This document shows positions 55,601-64,000 of a stretch of 64,000 bases of DNA, piece after piece. The notes under the pieces were generated by a model, which saw only the letters and a list, made by a program, of their open reading frames with translations, ran no database searches and was not told where the DNA came from. Source of the DNA: Coriolopsis trogii (Eukaryota; Basidiomycota; Agaricomycetes; Polyporales; Polyporaceae); assembly GCA_020543525.1 (NCBI GenBank), contig JAHYIO010000039.1, positions 930,001 to 994,000 of the forward strand. The letters are read 5' to 3'. The position numbers were made by a program, and so were the translations under genes. Positions within the stretch are counted from its first letter, which is position 1. The number at the start of each line of letters is the position of its first letter.

Positions 55601-58600
55601 TATAACCTCCTCCAGCGGTCTGTCTCCCTCGCGCAGCGGCCTCACTCGCTCTGGCGGTGTCCGCCGTCGCACTCCTCGCACCTCGCGTTCATACACAACG
55701 ACGTCGCACCCGACGGACTCGGAGGAGTACTCAGATAAGGAGAACACGTACTCTGGGACGTACACGTACTCTCTGAGTACGCTGGAGAGTTACTCGCGCA
55801 CTGGGACGACCCCGACCGTGTCGATGCCTCGCAGCCGATCAGTCACGCCGACCCCGTCTACTACGTCATATACGCGCTCCTCGCTCGAAGAACCCTTCAG
55901 TCGTGGAGAGACGGAACCCGAGACGGATGCGACGACGTACTACACCGCACCGACGCCGACGCCGAGATCGCCTTCGACTGCGTCGTTTAAGAGCTTGTCG
56001 TCGATCCCCTCAATGTCCGACTACGAAACTGCGCTCATCTGTGAGACAGAGTACCAAACTGCTCCCAAGTGTCCCTCGGAAGTTGCGGAAACTGAGTTCG
56101 AGACGGCTGTGGTGTGTCAGACCCCAGCGCCTACGGAGTTCATCACTGCGGAGGTTTGTCCGTCGGAGGTGTCCACAGACTTCAGAACAGCGGAGTGTAG
56201 GTGCAGGGACAAGGTGCCGGAGGCGGACGAGATCAGTATCACTGCTCCATCGGAAATCCCGACAATCCCCTCGTCGCTGCCTTCACCTGTGGAGCGCGAT
56301 ATCGAGCTAGATGCGGCGGACATCCCCCTGCCGCCTTCGACGTATACTCCAAGCGAGCCCTCAGAATCCTCAGAGCACACGCCCACCGAGCGTGCGCTGT
56401 CCCCGACCGACTTGACGCCAACTTCGGTCACCGAGTCATCTCTGGACATCACGCCTTCAGAGCCGTCCTTCGAGGAGCCTTCAATCCCAACCCCGTCCAC
56501 CGTCGAGCTCAGCTCTGCAGAGTCGTTCACGGAGTCGATCCCGGGACCCTCTCCCATTCAGCCTCTGTCGGACTTCGAACCTACCATCACTCTCTCGACA
56601 ATCACAACCCCGACGGAGTCCGAGGTCACGCCGACACCCTCGAGCCAGCTCACGCCTACCGTTCCCTCGACGATCAGCCAGCCGGAGACGCCAACGAGCC
56701 CCGCCATCCCGGGGTCTGCATGGGGTCAAGAGTCGGACCGGTCCTACGAGTCCTCGCTCTTGCGCGCATCACCCTCAATGGCGTCACAAGCTCTACCGGA
56801 GGGACCTGACACATCGTTCGAGACGTCGTTCCTCCGGCCGAGCGGTACGCCTCCGACGTCCGAAGAGTCGTCCATGCTCACGCCCATCACGGAGGTCAGC
56901 CCATCGTCCCCGGCGACGGAGCCATCTCCTCCGTCTTCGGAGTTGACCCCAACGCAGTCGACGATGTCGCTGCTCCCGAGCGCGGTGTCACCTGCTCCGG
57001 TGCAGAGGGAGTTCATCCCTGCCGTGACGCTGTCGAGGACGCCATCGACGATCTCGACCGTGTCGTCGGTGTCTATGAGCTCGTCGCGGATCGCGCCGTC
57101 GGAGTTTGAGTTGGATATGAGGACCGAGCCGTCACTGTTGTCGACGCCGTCATCTGAACCGATCAGGCTTCCTGACCAGGGTCCGACGAGACCACCATCG
57201 GTCAGTATTGATTTCAAGGCCTTCTTCGAGGTTTGCTAACTCGCTCTTTGTAGGCGGTTCCCCTGTTCGTTCCTCTGCCGCCATCTCCCTCACCGTCGAC
57301 GCCATCTGCGTCCTTCCAGGTCAGCATAACTACCCCGCGTGGTGACGTTCCGTCGATCGCGTCGAACCTGGAGACGATCGCCTCGGATGCGCCGAGCCAC
57401 ATCCTCACGCATGACGTGAACCGTCTGCTGCAGTATCTGAATGATGTCAACGACGTGAGAGGAGCAGAGAACAAGGAAATGGCTGACAACATCCAAGACA
57501 TCAAAGGGACCCTCGAAGATCTCGAGGCTCTGTTGCGTGATAGGATGTTCGCTGAGATGCCACCACCCGTTCCGCACAAGGATATGTCTGTGGGTGGGAG
57601 CAGCGTGATCTCGTCGTCGCATTCAGCGAGGTCTCGAGGCATGATTTCCGAACGGTCGACCCCTGCTGGTCCTCGTCAAGGCCCAAGGATCGTGCGGGCT
57701 ATCTCCCTCTCACCCCCTCCTATCCGCGTACCTCTGTCACCCGAGACTCTGAGTGATTCGATGTCATTCCTGTCGTCTCACCACTCTGATGACATGAGCC
57801 TGATGGAGTCCGTGTCGTATCCGATGGCTATTCCAGCTTCGCCCTCATGGCCGTCATCTTCCCCAGTCTCCTCGCCCGAAAGCTCGACGTCGTCTTCACC
57901 AACATCCGCACCACCCTCTTCGGTCACGCCGTCTGAGGAATTGTCGGACATCGGCCTCGCACACCTTGCTGTTCCGCCACGTCGTCTGACAGCGTCGAGG
58001 AGTCCCACCGCTACTCCCCCACCGCTTTCGTCTTCTCCCTCCCCGTCCAGCGTCTCGACCAGCACCGTACGACCGGTACCTCCCATAAATATTGCCGCTC
58101 TGCGCGACGACTTGGCTGGCATCCGTCAACAGATCGCGGATATGCTCGATGTGCAGAACGCAGCGAACCGTCGCCTGGAAGAGATACGCGACCAGCCGCG
58201 CCAGCCAATGCCTATACCGATGCCGGCACCTGCTGACCGCTGGGACGAGTTCGCCGACAGGCTGCAGGGGATCGAAGATAACTTGAGGCGACTTATGGAT
58301 CGTGCTCGAGCTCAGCCGAGGGTAGAGGAAGAAGCACCGTCGGAGTCGGATGCGCAATCGCTCTGGGAACGGCTCGCGCAAGGGTTGGCGCGGGGACAGG
58401 AGGACACAGGGGAACCCACAATCCATGCGCCCGTTCCTCGTCAGCCTGGGACTTCGTTCGATGACCAGCTCCTGGAGATCATGTTGACACAACCACCTCC
58501 CGCTCAAGGTCAGGTGCAGCCGCCGCCGCCATTGGTCAACCTAGTCTACCGTCCGACGCAGCGACCGCGACCGCGGAGTGCGAGTCCTGTGTATGAGAGC

Positions 58601-61600
58601 GATTTGCCGCCTCGGGCTGGGACGGTTCCTATTCCCCCTCCCCCTGTGCCGCGTGAGCGTACTACTCGTCGTGCCGGCGTACCTCCGCCTGTCAGGCGGC
58701 ATCGTGACCCGATGAGGCATGCGGGATCTGCCAGTGTTGCTCCCACTGAGACGGAAAGTCAAGCGGAAGGCACGATCATGCCTGGCCAGCCTGCTGATGT
58801 TGGTGCTCCTCTAATTCGCCCCCAGAGCGGTCCTGACATTGACTTCGATGCTCGTGTGCGGGATCAGCGACGACGACGTCAGCCGGGTACTGACGGCTTT
58901 TTCCACACTGAAACGGTATGTTTCATGGTCGTGAAAATCGTGGTATAGTGACTGAGCAATGGCATATAGGATGCACCCACCAGGCCGCCCACGGCTCCCG
59001 CGGTTGTACCTCAGGAAGGTGGAGAATCGTGGTATCGACCTCAACCTGGGCAAGAACAAGCCCAGTTTGATGGCCAGATGCCTGTTCCGCCGCCGGGTAC
59101 GACCTTCCCTCAAGCTCCCCAGCAGCAACCCCAGCCTCAATTCATCCCCGTGGCTCCTGGACCGGTAGGTTGTGCTTTTCTTATAGACATATTCGAGCTC
59201 ACGGTATTCTGCAGACGGTTGTTCAGTTGCCACCTGCGTTTAACGATATACTCGCTCTTCTGAGAGTAAGTAGTGTGTTATAACCGTATATTGCCCTCGC
59301 TAATGCATCGCCCCATAGGACAATCGGGAGGGTCAGCTGGCTGGATTTGAGCAACAGCGCGAGATCATCGACTATCTCCGTAACCTCAATGCGTGGCTGG
59401 ACCGGGATGTGCATGATCGCCATGCTGAGCTTCAGAGCGTGTCCGCTCGTCTGGAGCAGACACGAGATGAGGTTATCCCGTTGTTGAACCAGATCGCGCA
59501 AGCCATACGGCCGCAAGGTATGTATGGCATGCATGTGTCTCATGAAACTCCAATTGATTTCGTATTAGTCCCAGGTGTCCAAGGTGTCGCTCAGCAGCCG
59601 CAAGGAGGCCCTGCAGGAGGAACGTTTGTGATACCTCCCGTCGTACCGCCTCCTCCTCATATGCACCCTGGTCCTGGTCAAGGGGCCATGCAGGGGGGCG
59701 TATTCCCTCACGTGCAGACTCCTAGTCCTTCAGAAGGACCTGTGATCCCGCCTCCGCCTGGTCAATATTATGCGCCATATCCCCCTGTGATCCCTCCTGG
59801 AACATACCCACAACCGCCCATGCCACAGCCAATGCCACAGAACATCATCATTCACGATCGCTCTGATGATTCAGATTTTGTACCTCCTCGCCCGTCCCCT
59901 CGATCGGGATCCAGGTCATCCAGCAGCAGGACCGGTTCGTCGGACGGTGATCGTGAACATTATACGATCTTACCACCACCAGCCGAGCCACAGCCACCAA
60001 TTACAATCGTCCCTCCCCCCGACCGTATGTATCCGGTCCCAGGTACAGGACCAACAACGATCGTGGTGCCGCAGTCGGGCCCACCTTCTACGCGACCCGG
60101 GAGCCCGTCACAGCACACGGCATACGACGGTCCACGCACACCATCATCTGAGAGACACCGGGCAGATGACCAGAGAGTCTCCTCTCCGCATGGCCAGAGA
60201 GCCTCCTCTCCACAATCGGTGCACGTCCATGTTCATCCCGGAGAGACGTCTTCTGGTGTGGCTGCTGATGCAGGACATCCGGGCACGATAGCGGTAATGC
60301 CACCCCAACACGCTCATGAAGTACCGCAGCAAGCAGAACAGCGTATGACCGCAGGGCAAGCTGGTCCTTCGCACCCTGGCAGCCCTACACCGATCATCAT
60401 TCAGCCTCCTGCGCAGTATCCGCCGTACCCCGGTGGGATGGTGCCAATGCCTCCGATGGGGGGTCAAGTGCCTCAGGTGGTGGTGGCGCCTTCTGGGCGT
60501 TCGTCACCAACGGCAGTTGAGCCAGTGGTGGTGAATGTCCCGCCACCTCGCTCTGGCACACGCTCTACCCGCTCCTCACGGAGGCATACTCACTACCGTC
60601 GCAGTCGCTCTCGCTCGTCGTCTCCCCGTACTCAACATGAGCTTCCTCCGATTCAGATTCATCGAAGTCATTCTCACTCTCGAAGCAGGAGTCGGAGTCC
60701 TTCACCTCGACTCCACGACCAACCTCAAACAATCGTCGTGGCCCCTCAGGGAGGAGTTCCGACCAGCATCCATCCATTTGACAGACCTCCTTCTGCGATA
60801 AGGGTTGTGTCGCCTCCGGGCACACACGAGCAGGGCCCAACCATCATCCATGTGCCGTCGGAACGACCACACTCGTCTCAGGGCAGATCTCGTTCGCCTC
60901 ACGATCGACGTCGGCCACGATCTCGCTCCTCCGATTATGATGACCATGGACGTCGACGGCCAGGGCCATCATACTTTGATTCTCGGCATCCATCTGACTA
61001 TGATCGCCCTCGACGTCGAACACACGATCCCCGGGATGAGGAGTATGATAGATACCGACCGCGACGATACGATCGGGACGATGGTAGGCGGTATCGCTAC
61101 TCCCGCTCACCTACAGGTCGTCATCGAAGAAGCCCGTCCCCTTCTCATGAAGACCGACCTGAGCATTCTTCATCCAGTCGTCGTCATGGTCGGGGACGTT
61201 CCCCATCTTACGAAGATGACGGCTCCCCTCGTCGCCCTCGCCGTCGTCGTCGTTCTCCCTATTACGAAGACGAAGGTTCCCCTCGTCGCACTCGTCGCGC
61301 TCGTCCTAGGTCTCCTTATTACGAAGACGAAGGTTCCCCTCACCGCCATGGGAGGCATGCAATCCGTGAAGGTGATCCAGATCATCCTCCCTCTCGCACA
61401 CACACTCGTCACGGAGTCCATTCTGCCCCACGTAGTCGTTCTCATTCGCCAACAAGATCTCCCCGCCCCATGTCTCGTTCTCCCACGAGGTATGAGAGGG
61501 AAGAAGGTATACGGCCTAGCCATGTGGGCTCTCGCCGACCTTCGTCTCGTGACTCGGACAGACGTACTCCAGCAGAAATTCATCGAACAGGCACTCAGCG

Positions 61601-64000
61601 AACGGGCACTCATCGAACAGGTACTCATGATGGCGAAACCGTCCTACCTGTTCGCATACCTACATCACGTGCAGGATCGCCTCCGATTCATACCCGTCGT
61701 CCACCCACAGTGCTTCATGTGGACGACGATCTGGAGCATGAGCCTCATGAAATGCCCGGCCATGAATATTATCAGGGGTCCGCCAGTACGTATTCCCTCA
61801 AACGTGAGAGTAGGGTTTAACTCAGAACATTATGACATTCCAGGTCCCACTCAATCTTTCAGGGTACTGCCGTCTGCTCCCCGTTCAGAACGCCCTTCGC
61901 GGCGGCCATCCGGCCCCACGCCAGCTGAGCTCGACTATCGTCGCCAGCTTCAAGGAGGAAGCGACGCAGTGCCGACAATACCTTACTTACCTTCTGAAGC
62001 ACCGCAAGTCATGCATCCTCATCCTGTCCCTGAGAGTACTCTTGCTGGTCCAACTCCGCTCTCACCTACTCGGGTTGAGCCAGAAGTTCCTGGCACCCAA
62101 TCTCAGGCGCCAACCATTATGCTCGTCCCTACGGCCCCTGAGGAACCCACAGGTCCTCCAAGGACACCACCGCCACATGTAGTGCCTGATCCAGGTGCTC
62201 CTCATCGCCCGCAGGAGGTGGCACTCACCTACTCTGGTCCAAGTGATGTTGGTTATGCCGACGCCGAAAGGGAACGCCAAGACCGCTTTGAGGAGCTCGC
62301 GCATCATATGGAGGAAACTATCGGTGACCTCCAGGATTCAGAAGAGAAGCGCGAGCGCAACTACCGTGCAAACGAAGAGGAGCGCGAACGCTTCTTCGTC
62401 GACAACGAACGGCGGCGCGATCAAGAGGCTATTGAGCGTCGCGACGGCATCTGGCGTGAACTCGAAGACCGTCTGGCAACTCTCCCGCCCGTGGGCGCAT
62501 CTCCGTATCTCAGTACGGCTCCGCCCACAGGAGAAGGTGCTATCCCCATGCCTGTTCCCGAGGTTGCGGAGGTGCCGCCGCAGACTCTGGCTCCCACAAT
62601 GCCCATCGAAGCGGACGCGCAGTCTATCGTTGAGACCATGCGAACGGCGGCGTCGATGCACGCTTCCGAGATCCAGGAGATCGTTCGTCTGGAGCGTGAG
62701 GAGCTGCAACGCGAACGGGAGGCCGCACAGGCCGAACGGGAGCGTGCGCAAGCTGAGCAGGCTGCTGAGCACGCGCGCATGCACGAGGAGTATCAAGCCC
62801 ATATCCGCTCGCTCGAGGCTGAATTGCAGGCTGTTCGGAAGGAGTTGGAGGACGAGAAGATGGCCAGGGCGACCGAGGAGGCGGAGCGACGGGAGAGGGA
62901 GCGCGCGGAGATGCTCGAGCACAGCGACCTCATGCGCAACCAGCTGGGCGACCTCACCAACCTCGTCACAGAGCAGCGAGAAGAGCTGTCGCAGAAGCGT
63001 CAGGTTTCGGATGAGCGATGGAACATCAAGCAGCAGCGGTGGGAGCAGAAGGACGAGGAGGACGCGCAAACGCGTAACATGCTCCAACAGATCCTCGAAA
63101 ACCAGGCTCAGATGCTCAACGACCACACGCAATCTAAGCAGGAGCTCCTGGAGGAGATGAGAGCGCGTATGTTCTTCTCTGAGTTGTCCTACGTTATGAC
63201 GCCTGATCAACCGTGTAGATCAACGAGCTGCGTTGGACGCTATCGAGCAACAGCGCGCGGCGTATGAAGGTACCATCCGAGAGATGGCGGAAGGCAAGTT
63301 GGGACTCGTCAATGTATGTTCATCCACACTAACCACCACATCTGTAGCATGGCGCGCCGATTGCGAGCAGCGTAAGCAGGAGACCATCGACGCAGTCAAG
63401 GCGACCGCGAACGAACAGGTGCCTTACAATGTCCAGGGCGTAAGTTGTTGCCTTGCATGCGCCAGTCACGAGTGTTGACCACGTGGCCCGCAGTACCTGG
63501 ACGAGTTCAGTCGCTCCTTGGCCACTGAAGTTCGCATGCTCCTGAGCGAGGTGGGCAAACTTCGGGAAGACAAGAGAAACCTCGAATAGTAAGTCTTGTT
63601 ATGATTCCGTCAAGGCTTCGGCTCCTTACTGACATTCGTTACTCAGTCAAATCGGGGATCTCCTCACCTTCAAGGCCAAGTTCGGACCCGGCGGCGAGTA
63701 CGATCCCTCCTGGTATGTCTGGCGTGACACTCTGGATGACATGTTACTGAGGATGAGCTGCAGGAAACCGGCGATGACGTGCGTGCCCACCGACGCAGCG
63801 CCTGCCCCCGAGGCTCCTCCGCCCGAGCCAGAGCCCGAGGTACCTCAGCCAGCTCCGAGTGCCTGGCGTACGATCAACACTCGTCAGCCGCGGCGCTCGC
63901 GGAGGTCGGCTGCAGCTGCAGCTCCGCCGCCGCCGCCGCCTGCTCCCGAGCCTGTGCCGACGACGCAATCCTGGGCGACGTGGCAACGTGAGTGATTCGA
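52625..64000 (+). CDS. Giant PH-like, RS-rich, coiled-coil protein (3' end outside window)
   Basis: At least 3,524 aa in 15 exons: 52625-52751, 52809-54262, 54367-54752, 54812-57200, 57254-58915, 58970-59164, 59215-59265, 59319-59517, 59569-61803, 61844-63166, 63219-63313, 63368-63439, 63494-63588, 63647-63712, 63764-63987; a donor (GTGAGT) follows at 63988. All phases agree. Start MSNYSSSIGGPRSPLFG. After about 525 Ser/Thr-rich residues comes a PH-like domain (PLRIGLLWYLNVHAP...LLSWI, ending RVRWVSAIWEVLDRA, about 528-660). Then a long Ser/Thr/Pro tract with a Cys-containing repeat, a short coiled coil, a Pro-rich and RS-like region, and a long Glu/Arg coiled coil (ELQREREAAQAERERAQ). A membrane-associated scaffold is plausible but unproven. 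The 63314-63367 intron is the least certain. Confidence 0.85.
56019..56204 (+). repeat. Coding repeat: five T-E-(Y/F)-x-T-A-x-x-C-like units
   Basis: Within the giant gene: DYETALIC, TEYQTAPKC, TEFETAVVC, TEFITAEVC and TDFRTAEC follow each other with 2-6 residue spacers, placing a Cys at regular spacing in an otherwise Cys-poor, Ser/Thr-rich protein. Confidence 0.8.
61200..61340 (+). repeat. Coding repeat: three SP-x-YEDxGSP units in the RS-like region
   Basis: SPSYEDDGSP, SPYYEDEGSP and SPYYEDEGSP separated by Arg-rich linkers (RRPRRRRR, RRTRRARPR). The surrounding 60.5-61.6 kb codes many RS/SR dipeptides and an RTGT(H/Q) triplication near 61590-61630. Confidence 0.8.

Noticed and set aside
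60805..61843. Long open plus-strand frame overlapping the RS-like exon of the giant gene in a different frame
   Set aside because: It is a by-product of Arg/Ser-rich codon composition. The RS exon frame is supported by phase at both ends; only the part after 61844 of this second frame is coding.
61170..63210. Long antisense open frames under the giant gene (for example 62338-63210)
   Set aside because: Shadow frames of GC-rich Glu/Arg codons; no start context, introns or family match.
1..64000. CRISPR arrays, rRNA genes, secondary-metabolite cluster, viral genes
   Set aside because: None seen: no regular spacer repeats, no rRNA-like blocks, no PKS/NRPS/terpene synthase motifs, no recognisable viral proteins.

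Overview
The window is nuclear DNA of a filamentous basidiomycete, most likely an Agaricomycete close to the Polyporales (inference). Nearly every gene is broken by introns of about 45-80 nt. The gene families are those typical of mushroom-forming fungi: FunK1 kinase, DUF6535 and DUF6593 proteins, HET-domain protein, and expanded F-box/leucine-rich-repeat-like proteins. Most multi-exon models below were rebuilt by hand from splice signals, and their exon lengths sum to a multiple of three.

Layout. 1-2.0 kb is a mobile-element patch: the 5' part of a pogo/Tigger-type transposase runs off the left edge, and a MITE-like element with 41-bp perfect inverted repeats and TA duplications follows. 2.6-14.1 kb holds a long Ser/Pro-rich coiled-coil protein, a DUF6535 membrane protein and a 324-aa unknown protein. 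15-36 kb is an accessory island: three DUF6593 genes, three intact F-box/LRR-like paralogues plus a fourth that is a pseudogene, a separate F-box gene, a complete FunK1 kinase and a HET-domain gene followed at 15 nt by a small unknown gene.

36.6-46.1 kb is a conserved housekeeping block of two head-to-head pairs: cohesin subunit SCC3 with chromatin-remodelling subunit RSC7, and the SCF RING protein RBX1 with tubulin cofactor C. 47-51.5 kb contains a Cys-rich-headed protein, a probable mitochondrial protein, and a tandem pair of three-exon microgenes for approximately 90-aa Cys-rich proteins that ordinary annotation would probably miss. From 52.6 kb to the right edge runs one very large gene, at least 3,520 codons in 15 exons, with a PH-like domain, several low-complexity repeat blocks, an RS-like tract and a C-terminal coiled coil.

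How the genes relate. The housekeeping block concerns chromosome cohesion, chromatin remodelling, cullin-RING ubiquitylation and tubulin folding; the genes are neighbours rather than one pathway. F-box-like proteins and RBX1 belong to the same ubiquitin-ligase machinery, but nothing in the sequence shows that these particular proteins act together. HET, FunK1, F-box and DUF65xx genes are fast-evolving families, and the island shows duplication and decay. No tRNA, rRNA, CRISPR, biosynthetic cluster or viral gene was recognised.
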